64,000 bases of DNA from Chitinophaga solisilvae (GCF_009928525.1 NZ_JAABOK010000006.1:62001-126000); one strand, 5' to 3'; positions 53,442-62,972 are shown, counted from the stretch's first letter. Program-made: numbers and translations. The notes: generated by a model not told the origin, from the letters alone.

Positions 53442-54128
53442 ATGTTACAGGAAGTATTAAAGCGGCACCAGGCCACTTTTGAACCCGTTATCCCGCTATT
53501 ACACCAGCATGAAAAATTACTGGTCATGGATTTCACGGCCAATAATACCGTTCTCACAAAAAATATTCTTAACAACATAGACCGGTTTTGCGGATATATC
53601 ACGCACACCCTGGAAGCAGGCGGCTGCCGCCTGGGTATCGGCGGATACAATGAACACCGGACCATTTATGCGGTAAGCCCCCATTTCGATGCCGGGGAAG
53701 AGCCGCGGCGACTGCACCTGGGTATCGATGTATGGGGCCCCACGGGCACGCCTGTTATGGCGCCCATCAAAGGGCATATACACAGCTTCCGGTTCAACGA
53801 TGATTTCGGGGACTACGGTGCAACCATCATCCTGCAGCATAAACTTGACGGCTATACGTTTTATACGCTGTATGGTCATCTGAGTATCACCAATCTGCAG
53901 GGATTGTATGAAAATATGCCGGTAGCTGCCGGTCAGCAGCTGGCCTTCTTCGGTACGCCCGCCGAAAACGGCGGATGGCCGCCGCATCTGCATTTCCAGG
54001 TCATCAGGGAAATGCAGCACTACCGGGGCGATTATCCCGGCGTCTGCCGCTACAGCGAACGTGAAAAATACCTGCAGAACTGCCCCGATCCCGATCTTAT
54101 CTTACAAATGAATCAATACGCACGATAA
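53442..54128 (+). CDS. M23-family (LytM-like) peptidase
   Basis: 228 residues. The M23 zinc ligands are in HLGIDVWGPTG (His and Asp) and the HLHFQV segment, with YTLYGHLS between. There is no clear signal peptide, unusual for a cell-wall endopeptidase; it could be cytoplasmic, or the start may be misplaced. It is divergent from the Lgt-like operon. M23 enzymes cleave glycyl or D-alanyl peptide bonds in peptidoglycan. Confidence 0.85.
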   Translation: MLQEVLKRHQATFEPVIPLLHQHEKLLVMDFTANNTVLTKNILNNIDRFCGYITHTLEAGGCRLGIGGYNEHRTIYAVSPHFDAGEEPRRLHLGIDVWGPTGTPVMAPIKGHIHSFRFNDDFGDYGATIILQHKLDGYTFYTLYGHLSITNLQGLYENMPVAAGQQLAFFGTPAENGGWPPHLHFQVIREMQHYRGDYPGVCRYSEREKYLQNCPDPDLILQMNQYAR

Positions 54129-54159
54129 AAAAGGCCGCCGGTAAATACCAGGCGGCCTT
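54125..54159 (-). terminator. Terminator at the convergent M23 / susD ends
   Basis: AAGGCCGCC (54131-54139) pairs with GGCGGCCTT (54151-54159); on the minus strand a T tract follows. It stops the susC-susD transcript and, less well, the M23 transcript. Confidence 0.75.
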
Positions 54160-54187
54160 GTGTCTATTATGGTCGGTTTATAATCAG

Positions 54188-55588
54188 TTACTTGGAATTC
54201 TGCTGCAGACTTGAGTTATACGCCAGCGCCTTCACAGAAAAAGGCATAATCCACAACAGCGACTCCGGCTTAATGGAGTAGGTCTTATCCCCTTCCGTTT
54301 TAGTAATGGTAGTCCTGAACAGCGGATCGTTATTAAAGCGGCGTATATCCAGGTAAGGCAGCCCCGTTCCGCGGTATTCAGACAGCTTCTCCCGGCGAAT
54401 CAGCCGCATGGCCTCTTCCAGTGTGGAAGCGGTAGCATCGGCATATAATTCAGGCAGTATGCGCTTCCGGCGAACAGTATTGATATATGTCATCGCTTCG
54501 CTGTACCTGCCTGCACGTGCCAGACATTCTGCCTTGATGTAGTACATTTCCGGCGTACGGATACCGCCCGCATTGACGTTATCCATCCTGCGATAGTACC
54601 AGATGGTTTCCAGCCCAACACCCATACTTCTTGTCATAAAATTCACCAGAAACCGCGCATCACCTTTATCATACGCGGAAGAATCCGCATGCCTGAGCGA
54701 GGAAATATACATTCCCTGAACCTGCATATACTGACTGCCATAGTGGAAAATATAATTCTCCGGATTGGTGAATTCAAACTTGGGAGTATTGATAGAAATT
54801 GTTGGCTTATCAATAACAGCCTTATTATCATTGTAATATTTCACATAATCAAACAGGTTGCTGTTATAGCTCAGCGCCGAATCAGCAAAGGCTTCAGCCT
54901 GTTTGTAATTCTTCATAAAAAGATGCACACGGGAGAGGAAGGCAAAGCCGGTCCCCTTATTCGCATACAATACGTTTTCAGCCGTTTTGGGAAGATCCGG
55001 CATCGCAGCATTCATATCATTCAATACAAAATCATAAATGCTTTTTACAGATAACTGCTGTGGCTTGCCTTCCGGATCGGTGGTAAGATTCAGCACCACG
55101 CCCGGATCGCTTGCGGAAGTAGCCGGATCATACATTTTAGCATAGGAGGTAATCAGGTAAAAGTACAGCATGCTTCTTCCCACCCTTGCCTGGGCTACCA
55201 GCCGCGCCTTATCTGCAGCGCTGCCCGTAGTAGCTTCAGGTACATTGTTCACCAGTACATTATAGGCAAATATCCCTCTGTAGGCATCGTTATAACCACC
55301 GTCATCATTAATCTGGTCTACCCTGCTTTTATCTTCCTGCCAGTTGTAGTTGATGGTAGTGAGATTGACTGCTATCTGCTGTGAGAGCGGCAGGTAGAAC
55401 TCATTGGCGACTATTGTCTGATTTGAATAATCAAATGTATGTACGAATTTGGATTCCATCATGGGCTTGTAGTCCTCAAACTTCTGCGGGATCTTCTGGC
55501 CCTTTGGAACGATCTCCAGGTATTTTTTACAGCTGGTGGCTCCTATCATCAGACTGCCACATAATACTAGTTGTATGATTCTTTTCAT
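54188..55588 (-). CDS. susD: SusD/RagB-family outer-membrane lipoprotein
   Basis: 466 residues from the second ATG (55588), which starts a lipoprotein signal peptide (MKRIIQLVLCGSLMIGATSC) with lipobox ending in Cys20. The mature part has SusD-type helical repeats. It forms the substrate-binding lid of the SusC channel. It lies 24 bp downstream of the susC gene, in the normal susC-susD order. The substrate is not deducible. Confidence 0.92.
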   Translation of the reverse strand: MKRIIQLVLCGSLMIGATSCKKYLEIVPKGQKIPQKFEDYKPMMESKFVHTFDYSNQTIVANEFYLPLSQQIAVNLTTINYNWQEDKSRVDQINDDGGYNDAYRGIFAYNVLVNNVPEATTGSAADKARLVAQARVGRSMLYFYLITSYAKMYDPATSASDPGVVLNLTTDPEGKPQQLSVKSIYDFVLNDMNAAMPDLPKTAENVLYANKGTGFAFLSRVHLFMKNYKQAEAFADSALSYNSNLFDYVKYYNDNKAVIDKPTISINTPKFEFTNPENYIFHYGSQYMQVQGMYISSLRHADSSAYDKGDARFLVNFMTRSMGVGLETIWYYRRMDNVNAGGIRTPEMYYIKAECLARAGRYSEAMTYINTVRRKRILPELYADATASTLEEAMRLIRREKLSEYRGTGLPYLDIRRFNNDPLFRTTITKTEGDKTYSIKPESLLWIMPFSVKALAYNSSLQQNSK

Positions 55589-55612
55589 AAACAAAATCAT
55601 TTGCCGGATGAA

Positions 55613-58600
55613 TTAAAGAGAGATGTTAAACCCGAAATTATAAGTAGGCATGACAGGCAGCTGACGGCCACCCAGACGCAGGCCGTTGGCCTCCGGATCA
55701 ATACCATCCTTATTGAAACTGATATAGAACAGGTTGTCTGCCTGGAAACGCACCCGTGCATCCGCCAGCCTTACCCGCTGTATCCAGCTTTTGGGCAGGG
55801 AATAACTCAGGGCAATATTCCTTGCCTTGATGTAGGCAGCGCTGCCCACATTCTGATCGCCGTAGGTATAGTAGGCGCCTCTGAAGTTCGCTTTGCGCTT
55901 GTCATACTCCCAGGATACACGTGGTATATTGGTAAATTTCTCATCGCCGGGTTGTTTCCAGCCATTGGCTGCTCCTGACAGAACACCGCCGTAGCTGGCA
56001 GTACCGCCAACGGTAGCGGCATCCAGGCGCATTACGTTACCGGCATGGTATACCAGCATCATGGACAACTGGAGGCTCTTATAGCTGAAGTTATTGATCA
56101 GCGCGCCACTGAAAGTAGGCACCAGCGATCCGCTGTACACGGCGATAGCCGGGTTAGTGACCGATGAATTCACCGCTTTGCCGTCAAAATTATAGATCAG
56201 AGGTTCTCCGTATTCATTGAGGCCGGCATACGGATAGCTGTACATACTTCTGTAAGGATAGCCCTCCTGGAAGTTGCTGCCCATGTCGCCGTCAGATATT
56301 AACACGCTGGCAGTAGCCGGCTTGAGATCCACACGGGTCACCTTATTTTTGTTGAAGGAACCATTCAGCGTTACCTCCCATCCAAAGTCGCGCTGACGGA
56401 TCACTTGTCCCTTGAGAGATAATTCCAGGCCCTTGTTGTTCATAGCGCCGTTGTTCAGCTTGGCGGTGGCATAACCCAGTGTAGGGTCTACGCTGGTATA
56501 GGTCAGCAGATCTGTACTGTTCCTGTTATAAATATCAACGGAACCGGATATACGATTTTTCAGTACGGAGAAGTCCACACCGAAGTTGGTGGTAGCCGTA
56601 CGCTCCCAGCGCAGGTTAGGATTGGGCGGGGATACTACGGAACCCGCCATATTGTTGGTTAATATATTCATGGCATAAGATACCACCATGAACGGACCGG
56701 CATCGCGCGCTACGTTTCCGTTGATACCGTAAGAAGCGCGCAGCTTCAGCATATCCAGCCAGGAAACATCTTCCAGGAACTGCTCCCTGTTCATGATCCA
56801 GCTACCGCCAACTGACCACAACGGCCGGTACTGATAGGTAGGATTAGTACCAAACAGGTTGGATAAATCATAACGCGCACTTCCGGATACCATATACTTA
56901 TTGTTATAGGTATAGCTGGCATTACCATAGAAAGAGAAGTAGCGGTTAATATTTTCACCCAGGCTGGACAGATCTCTGTAACTCAGTCTGCCAACCGCCC
57001 TGTTCAGCCCTGTCACACCGTTTATCAGGTCGTTCAGGTAACTCAGCGGAATATAATCGAGCGTAAGGTCATCATAGCCGAAGAAGGTCAGGTTATCCCT
57101 GTTATTCTTTATCTCCCTGGTTTCAGAACCGGCTATGGCTACTATTTCATGCTTACGGTTGATGTTTTTATTAAAGTTCAGCTGGTTACGCAGCGTATAG
57201 GCGCGCAGGCTGTTATTGAACGTACGGAAAGAATTTCCTCTGGGCAGTTTCCATAATACATTCCCTTTATCATCGAGGGTGGTATAGCTGTTCAGTTTCT
57301 TCTGCATGTAGTTGGATTGCTCATCCAGCAGCTGTTCTGACCGGCCGTTGTTCCTTTCATACTGGAACATGGTTTCATAGGTAAGCCAGGGTGTTATTCT
57401 TGCATTGAGTTTTCCATACAGCCTGGTTTTCATATTCCGGACCCTGGCAGTGTTATATTTCAGTTCATTTTCCAGTACCATCAGGTGCTGGGGATAGAGA
57501 TTATATTTTTCCAGGTCGGCAATTTCATCCGGGAAGGCGGCATTACGCATGGGCAGTGCCTTTCCGTTCTGATCGAAGATAGGCTCGAATGGCAGTTGAT
57601 TATACAGGTAGCTGCCGGCGGAAACACCATCTGCTCCGGTAGTAGTGGCATCGCCATAGCTGATAAATGCACCGGCTTCCGCTGTCAGCCATTTATTAAT
57701 TGACAGGGTATTTCTGAAGTTCAGTCCCAGTGTTTTGCCATGGTCGTTCCGCTCCATTCCCTGTTCATTCCGGAAAGTGGCGGAGAAGTTGAAAGCATTG
57801 CCTGCTGTGGCTTTGGAGACAGACAGGTTAAACTGCTGATTGGAGGCCGGGCGCATGAGAGAGAGTATCTGCTTCTTATACAGGTTCTGTGAGCGCAGCT
57901 CATTCATTTTAGCGTCGGCTTCGGCCTGCGTCAGCTTGCCTTCTGCTGCCTGCAGCAGTATATCCAGGCCGGGAGTCATGGCGCCCCTGTAGTTACGGAT
58001 ACGTGCCGCTTCCTGCAGTGGCGATGTTTTCAGCGCAGGGTTATCGTTGATATAGCGGTAGATGAGGTCCACGCTTTCGTTGGCATCCGTTGTCTTCAGG
58101 TAAGAGAGATCATATTTTGATGTCACGGCATAGTCTCCGGAGAAGTTGATACGGGCCGCGCCGGATTTAGCTTTTTTAGTAGAGATAACGATCACGCCGT
58201 TGGCGGCACGCGCGCCATAGATAGATGCTGCAGCGGCATCTTTCAGTACGGTGATGCTTTCAATATCTTCCGGGTTAATATCCGGCGGAGCATCTACTAA
58301 TCCTCCCATATCGGTATAGGAAACATTTTCAACCGGGAATCCGTCTATTACATAGAGCGGAGCTGCACTGGCAGCCAGGAATGTGCTGGTGCCGCGCACG
58401 CTGATTCTTCCGTTGTAGCTCACCACACCTGGCAGGTTACCTTCCAGCATCTGCGACAGTCCGGAGATACGGCGTTTTTCCAGGTCGGAAGATTTTACCG
58501 TAGCGAAAGCGCCGGTAGCGCGTTCTTTTGATAACGTCTGATAACCGGTAACTACCACTTCGTTGAGTACTTTGCTATTCAACACTACATTCATGAACGC

Positions 58601-59185
58601 AGATTTTCCGAGCGGCACTGTTTTACGATCCATACCGGCGAAGGTGAATACCAGCCCGGCAGTATTTGACGGAACGCTGATAACGAAGGAGCCGTTATTA
58701 TCTGTGAGCGCCCATTTCTTAGCACCTTCCGCCTGGATGGTAACACCGGGTAACGGCGTACCGTTCTGGTCTTTCACTGTACCGGACAAGGTGCGTTGCT
58801 CCTCGCCTGCCGTTACGCCGGGGCCTGCCGCCGGCAGGTTGGTAGCCGGCAAATCCTTTTTCTGCCGTGCTACAATGGTGTAATGGTTCTGATCTACATA
58901 GAGGAAAAGCAGTCCGTTATTATACAGGATGCTTTTTAATATTTCTTCCACCGGCTTGCCTTTCATGGCATCTACATTGGTGTTGGTATGTTTCTTTTCT
59001 ACCAATACCCCTTCATACATAAAAGTAGTTCCGTAAAGCTGCGTTACCCTTTGCAGTGCATACTTCACCGGTACAGGCGTTCCTTTTGATGCGGGTGATT
59101 GCTGCGCTACAGCACACATGCCCGTGAGTAACAGTACGCATAGGTACAGGAAGCCATACAGGCTTTGTCTGGTACAAATCCTCAT
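55613..59185 (-). CDS. susC: SusC/RagA TonB-dependent transporter with STN domain
   Basis: 1190 residues. Signal peptide (1-27), an STN domain (about 45-110) that signals to FecR, a carboxypeptidase-like domain (132-205), plug (about 210-340) and a 22-strand barrel ending in aromatic NFGFNISL. The STN domain shows it is a signalling transporter: binding induces its own operon through FecR and the sigma factor. It is 26 bp downstream of fecR and precedes susD. Substrate unknown. Confidence 0.93.
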   Translation of the reverse strand: MRICTRQSLYGFLYLCVLLLTGMCAVAQQSPASKGTPVPVKYALQRVTQLYGTTFMYEGVLVEKKHTNTNVDAMKGKPVEEILKSILYNNGLLFLYVDQNHYTIVARQKKDLPATNLPAAGPGVTAGEEQRTLSGTVKDQNGTPLPGVTIQAEGAKKWALTDNNGSFVISVPSNTAGLVFTFAGMDRKTVPLGKSAFMNVVLNSKVLNEVVVTGYQTLSKERATGAFATVKSSDLEKRRISGLSQMLEGNLPGVVSYNGRISVRGTSTFLAASAAPLYVIDGFPVENVSYTDMGGLVDAPPDINPEDIESITVLKDAAAASIYGARAANGVIVISTKKAKSGAARINFSGDYAVTSKYDLSYLKTTDANESVDLIYRYINDNPALKTSPLQEAARIRNYRGAMTPGLDILLQAAEGKLTQAEADAKMNELRSQNLYKKQILSLMRPASNQQFNLSVSKATAGNAFNFSATFRNEQGMERNDHGKTLGLNFRNTLSINKWLTAEAGAFISYGDATTTGADGVSAGSYLYNQLPFEPIFDQNGKALPMRNAAFPDEIADLEKYNLYPQHLMVLENELKYNTARVRNMKTRLYGKLNARITPWLTYETMFQYERNNGRSEQLLDEQSNYMQKKLNSYTTLDDKGNVLWKLPRGNSFRTFNNSLRAYTLRNQLNFNKNINRKHEIVAIAGSETREIKNNRDNLTFFGYDDLTLDYIPLSYLNDLINGVTGLNRAVGRLSYRDLSSLGENINRYFSFYGNASYTYNNKYMVSGSARYDLSNLFGTNPTYQYRPLWSVGGSWIMNREQFLEDVSWLDMLKLRASYGINGNVARDAGPFMVVSYAMNILTNNMAGSVVSPPNPNLRWERTATTNFGVDFSVLKNRISGSVDIYNRNSTDLLTYTSVDPTLGYATAKLNNGAMNNKGLELSLKGQVIRQRDFGWEVTLNGSFNKNKVTRVDLKPATASVLISDGDMGSNFQEGYPYRSMYSYPYAGLNEYGEPLIYNFDGKAVNSSVTNPAIAVYSGSLVPTFSGALINNFSYKSLQLSMMLVYHAGNVMRLDAATVGGTASYGGVLSGAANGWKQPGDEKFTNIPRVSWEYDKRKANFRGAYYTYGDQNVGSAAYIKARNIALSYSLPKSWIQRVRLADARVRFQADNLFYISFNKDGIDPEANGLRLGGRQLPVMPTYNFGFNISL

Positions 59186-59211
59186 TGATCTTGGTTTTAG
59201 TAATATGTCAT

Positions 59212-60225
59212 TTAATATCCGCGCTGACCGTTGTCCCGGAATATCAGCGTATCATTGTTCTTCTCAATTTTTACGTTCAGTATTGCAGATAATTCAAACA
59301 ATACGTTGTTAACATTTTTCAGTGATAATGTTCCTTCAATAGTGCGGCTGGCAATGGATGTATCCTGCAGTATGATGGTAAAGCCATAGGTATCCTGCAG
59401 TGTATAAATAATATCCTGTACAGATGTTTGTTTAAGTTGCATTTTATGTACTGTCCACGCCAGCTCAGAAGTCTTGCTGGACAAGGATTTCAGCAGCTGT
59501 TTTTTCTCTTCGCTCCAGGCGGCTTTCTGATCCGGCACTAATATCAGCGGCTGTTGTTGTGGAGCAGATACCTTCACCTTTCCCTGTTTCAGGAATACAA
59601 TGGTGCTGCCGCGGCGTTGCTTTACATTGAATACCGTTCCCAGCACTTCCACATTCACCTGGCCGGCATGTACGGTAAAATGTGGTACGCTGGCTATGTT
59701 GACAGGACGCACATCAAACAGTGCTTCTCCCTGCAGCCATACTTCCCGTTTGCCATCCTTCCACCGGGGATACTGTAGTTCCGAGTGCGAATTGAGTACT
59801 ACTACAGAAGAATCGGGTAATACCACCCTCACCTGCTGCCCGTATCCGCTCCTGACTTTATGCATACGCGGCGGAAGAAGCAGGTACCAGGCAGTAAGGA
59901 TGAATAACGGTATCAGTACCGCGGCTGCCAGCCAGCGTTTCCTGCTATGCTGCCGCACAGGTATAACCGGCACTGCTGTCAGTTCTGCCTGGATCTGTTG
60001 CCAGACCAGTGCTTTATCTGCCGGCGCCGGACTGATACGCTCCAGGCTAAGAATAGCATCCATGGCGGCTATAGCCTGTTCCAGCGCAGCCAGGTTACCC
60101 GGAGCCCCGTGATGATATGTTGTCCAGAAGGCAGCTGCTTCCGGGGTGGCATACTTTCTCCACTCCAGAAAAAATGCATCTTCCAGAAAATCATCCTTCG
60201 TAAATAAATGATAGTTTTTTTTCAA
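59212..60225 (-). CDS. fecR: FecR-family anti-sigma factor
   Basis: 337 residues. A cytoplasmic sigma-binding domain (1-95), one membrane segment (about 99-117), the FecR domain (about 123-225) and a C-terminal DUF4974-like segment (about 265-334) contacting the STN domain. It holds the ECF sigma factor until the transporter is loaded. It is divergent from the sigma gene. Confidence 0.92.
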   Translation of the reverse strand: MKKNYHLFTKDDFLEDAFFLEWRKYATPEAAAFWTTYHHGAPGNLAALEQAIAAMDAILSLERISPAPADKALVWQQIQAELTAVPVIPVRQHSRKRWLAAAVLIPLFILTAWYLLLPPRMHKVRSGYGQQVRVVLPDSSVVVLNSHSELQYPRWKDGKREVWLQGEALFDVRPVNIASVPHFTVHAGQVNVEVLGTVFNVKQRRGSTIVFLKQGKVKVSAPQQQPLILVPDQKAAWSEEKKQLLKSLSSKTSELAWTVHKMQLKQTSVQDIIYTLQDTYGFTIILQDTSIASRTIEGTLSLKNVNNVLFELSAILNVKIEKNNDTLIFRDNGQRGY

Positions 60226-60487
60226 TACCAGTATCTCATTAGCCTCAAAATCGCCCCACAGGAAAGTAAAAATGACTTAGCCGTGTTCATAGAGAACACA
60301 AAGAATTTGCAAATCACCCCACTTTTTCTCAATTATTTTATAATTTTTTAATTAAAACTTATAGATGCCTTGATTTTATTGATTTTACGTTCATCAATAA
60401 TTTTCATATTTATTTATTGCCTGGCAGTTGGCAAACAACCGGGTACGACTATACTTTTTTTTGTACATTTAGCCGATCAAGAGGGAG
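60226..60487. promoter_or_regulatory. Divergent promoter region of fecR and sigma gene
   Basis: 262 bp, AT-rich. A TACATTTA box at 60463-60470 (7 of the 8 TAnnTTTG positions if the last is ignored) lies 18 bp before the sigma start codon. No clear operator repeat is visible. Confidence 0.35.
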
Positions 60488-61099
60488 ATGGATCTTTTAT
60501 CAGCTGCTGACACCGTACTCTGGGGAGCATTCCTACAAGGCAACCAACAGGCATTTGCAACCATATATGACCGTTACTTTGAACGGTTGTACGAATATGG
60601 TATGCGCCTGCATTCCGGTAGCGACCTGGTGAAAGATGCCATACAGGAGCTTTTCATTAAACTATGGACCAACCGCAGCACCCTCAGCACTACTGTAGAT
60701 CCGCGCCCCTACCTGCTGGTAGCCCTGCGCGGTGTTATATATAACCGGCTGCGCCCCCGGAAAAATGTGTTGCTGGTTGCTTTTGACCAGCAGCAGCACG
60801 ACTTCCACGCACACTTCTCCTCCGAACACGCCTATATTAAAAAAGAACAACTGCAGGAACAGCAGCAGCAGCTATTACAGGCGCTGAACCAACTCAATGC
60901 CCGTCAGAAGGAAATCATCTATCTCCGGTATTTTGAAGAACTGGATTATGAACAGATCGCCGGCATCATGGGCATCTCCGTAAAAGGCGCCTACAAACTA
61001 TCTGCACGCGCGCTCAAAAACATGCGGGACATCATGCAGGTATCCGTTGCAGTAATCCTTAGAATACTGGCGGGTTTGAGACCGGAACACCATTCCTGA
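60488..61099 (+). CDS. ECF RNA polymerase sigma factor
   Basis: 203 residues. Region 2 (about 20-85: YDRYFERLYEYGMRLHSGSDLVKDAIQELFIKLW) and region 4 (about 130-185: LNARQKEIIYLRYFEELDYEQIAGIMGISVKGAYKLSARALKNMRD) are clear. It drives expression of the susCD operon and probably fecR. The stop codon (TGA 61097-61099) overlaps a family-1 palindrome. Confidence 0.93.
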   Translation: MDLLSAADTVLWGAFLQGNQQAFATIYDRYFERLYEYGMRLHSGSDLVKDAIQELFIKLWTNRSTLSTTVDPRPYLLVALRGVIYNRLRPRKNVLLVAFDQQQHDFHAHFSSEHAYIKKEQLQEQQQQLLQALNQLNARQKEIIYLRYFEELDYEQIAGIMGISVKGAYKLSARALKNMRDIMQVSVAVILRILAGLRPEHHS

Positions 61100-61203
61100 A
61101 TTGCGAATTACGAATTAAAAGCGAAGACTTAAGCGGGTAAATATTATCGTTCGTTTAAATCTTCGCTCCTCATTCGTAATTCGCAATTCGTAATTTGTAA
61201 TTC
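61098..61203. repeat. Heptamer-armed palindrome, family 1, copy F (decayed)
   Basis: 106 bp. The left arm is shorter and degenerate (two ATTACGA-type units, then AAAAGCGAAGACTTAAGCG), while the right arm is intact (four units, with CTCCTCATTCG). It begins in the sigma gene's stop codon, 146 bp before the next gene. Confidence 0.75.
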
Positions 61204-61244
61204 TTTCTATCACGTATTATTTTGTGCGTTTAAATCTGAAAAGC

Positions 61245-62090
61245 ATGAAAAAGATATGGCTATCGGGTCTTTGCTGCCTGATGATAAGCGCGGCTATGGC
61301 GCAATCACCGTTAAAGGTAATGACCTTCAATATCCGGATGAATACGCCGCACGACAGCTTAAATGCCTGGCCTCACCGTAAGGATAAGGTGGCGTCTACC
61401 GTATTATTCCATGAAGTAGCCACGCTCGGCGTACAGGAGGCCCTGTATGACCAGATGCAGGACCTGCAGCAAAGACTGCCGCAATATAAATCTATCGGCG
61501 GCGGCCGTGATGATGGGAAAACCAAAGGCGAATTTTCTGCTATCTTCTATGATACTACCCGTCTGCAGTTACTGAAAACGGCTACCTTCTGGCTGTCAGA
61601 AACACCGGATGTTCCCGGCAGCAAAGGCTGGGATGCGGCTATTACCCGTATTGTTACCTGGGGGCTGTTCAGAGACCGGCAAACGAAAAAAACATTCTAT
61701 CATTTCAATACCCACTTCGATCATATGGGTAAGGTTGCCCGCCGTGAAAGCGCTAAGTTCCTGCTGCAGCAGGTGCATAAGATTGCCGGCAGCACCCGCG
61801 CCATCATTACCGGCGATTTTAATGCCACACCGGATGATGAACCCATCCAGGTAGTGATGAATGCAGGCGATCCGTTACATTTTACTGACAGCAAAGCTAT
61901 CAGCACCACGCCACACTACGGCCCCGTGGGCACTTTCAACGGATGGCGCGCCGGCGAAGTGGAAGATAAACCTATTGATTACATCTTCCTGAAAGGCGCA
62001 TTTAAAGTAAAAAAACACGCCACCCTCTCCGAAACCTGGGGCGGCCGCTATGCCTCCGACCACTTCTCTGTATTCGCGGAGCTGCAGTAA
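61245..62090 (+). CDS. Secreted endonuclease/exonuclease/phosphatase-family protein
   Basis: 281 residues from the second ATG (61245), which gives a good signal peptide (KKIWLSGLCCLMISAAMAQ). The EEP fold is seen in VMTFNIRMN, GVQEALYDQ, TGDFNATPDD and the final ASDHFSVFAEL. Activities in this fold include DNase, phosphodiesterase and sphingomyelinase. It lies next to the SusCD locus, so it might release the substrate taken up by SusCD (inference). Confidence 0.85.
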   Translation: MKKIWLSGLCCLMISAAMAQSPLKVMTFNIRMNTPHDSLNAWPHRKDKVASTVLFHEVATLGVQEALYDQMQDLQQRLPQYKSIGGGRDDGKTKGEFSAIFYDTTRLQLLKTATFWLSETPDVPGSKGWDAAITRIVTWGLFRDRQTKKTFYHFNTHFDHMGKVARRESAKFLLQQVHKIAGSTRAIITGDFNATPDDEPIQVVMNAGDPLHFTDSKAISTTPHYGPVGTFNGWRAGEVEDKPIDYIFLKGAFKVKKHATLSETWGGRYASDHFSVFAELQ

Positions 62091-62102
62091 AAAAGAATTT
62101 TA

Positions 62103-62198
62103 TTATTTAATTATCTGAGATTTTGTTTCACATAAAAATGCCCGCTGAATTATCAGCGGGCATTTTTATGTGAAACAAAATCTCAAATAATTAAATAA
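62103..62198. repeat. Heptamer-armed palindrome with nested terminator, family 2, copy H
   Basis: 96 bp. Perfect 32-bp inner arms (62117-62148 and 62153-62184) with a 4-nt loop, within AT-rich flanks with one mismatch. The flank TTATTTGAGATTTTG is shared with the element at 21638-21768, but the inner arm is unrelated. It fills the gap between convergent genes. Confidence 0.8.
62134..62167. terminator. Bidirectional terminator core
   Basis: AAAAATGCCCGCTGA pairs with TCAGCGGGCATTTTT around a 4-nt loop, giving five A before and five T after the stem. It serves the EEP gene (+) and the lipoprotein gene (-). Confidence 0.85.
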
Positions 62199-62210
62199 CT
62201 ACATCATAAA

Positions 62211-62972
62211 TTAATTGTGGGTGTGTTCAACAGTCATGCTGTTTTCCAGTGCGTCTACCACTTTGTTGTGGAGATTGCCGTTTACATCCACGCTGATCTG
62301 GAGCTTGCCATTGGTAAACGATCCGGTGAAGTCGCCCACCTGCAGCTTGGTCAGGATCAGATCCATAGAAACCTGCAGCTTGCCTTTCCAGATAATGTTT
62401 TTGTCTGTTACAACTACATCCTTTCCATGCGCCTTTAACTCGATGACACCGGAGAGGAGAATTTCCATCGGTATCTTCTTGCCATCCCAGGTAAGGAATC
62501 CTTTCAGCCTTACAGCAGGATTTTTTCTGTCGCCTTCAACGCGGGCATATACTTTTACCTGCTGGTAGGTACCAACCGGGATTTTAATGCCGCCGATGAT
62601 AGCTGGTACTTTCTTCAGGTCAATCTGACGATCTGTTCTCAACCTGAATTCCAGTTCATCTTTACCACGTTTTGCATCGAAGCGGATCTCTCTCAGACGT
62701 GCGGTAGCTGTGTCCCACGTGATATCGAAACCGCCGGATGCAGCTTTAGCCATAGCAGCGTCGCCGGTGAGGGCAGATAAACGGCCGGAAGCATCAGGTG
62801 TTAAGGTGGAGGTTTGGTTGATAGCAGAAACTTCGTAGTTGACAGTAGCTGAATCCTTGATTAAGGCTGGTTGATCGCCCCCATCAGGAGAAGCCATTTC
62901 TTTTGAACATGATGCGAGCACCATGGATGCAATGCACACGGCACCGCAGAATTGTAGGATTCCGGTTTTCAT
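62211..62972 (-). CDS. Predicted lipoprotein of unknown function
   Basis: 253 residues. A lipoprotein signal peptide ends in SMVLASC (Cys22). The mature part is beta-rich with many basic residues (GKLQVSMDLILTKLQVGDFTGSF), and the C-terminus carries HTHN. I recognise no family. It may be part of the envelope proteins of this end of the window. No close neighbour suggests a role. Confidence 0.7.
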   Translation of the reverse strand: MKTGILQFCGAVCIASMVLASCSKEMASPDGGDQPALIKDSATVNYEVSAINQTSTLTPDASGRLSALTGDAAMAKAASGGFDITWDTATARLREIRFDAKRGKDELEFRLRTDRQIDLKKVPAIIGGIKIPVGTYQQVKVYARVEGDRKNPAVRLKGFLTWDGKKIPMEILLSGVIELKAHGKDVVVTDKNIIWKGKLQVSMDLILTKLQVGDFTGSFTNGKLQISVDVNGNLHNKVVDALENSMTVEHTHN

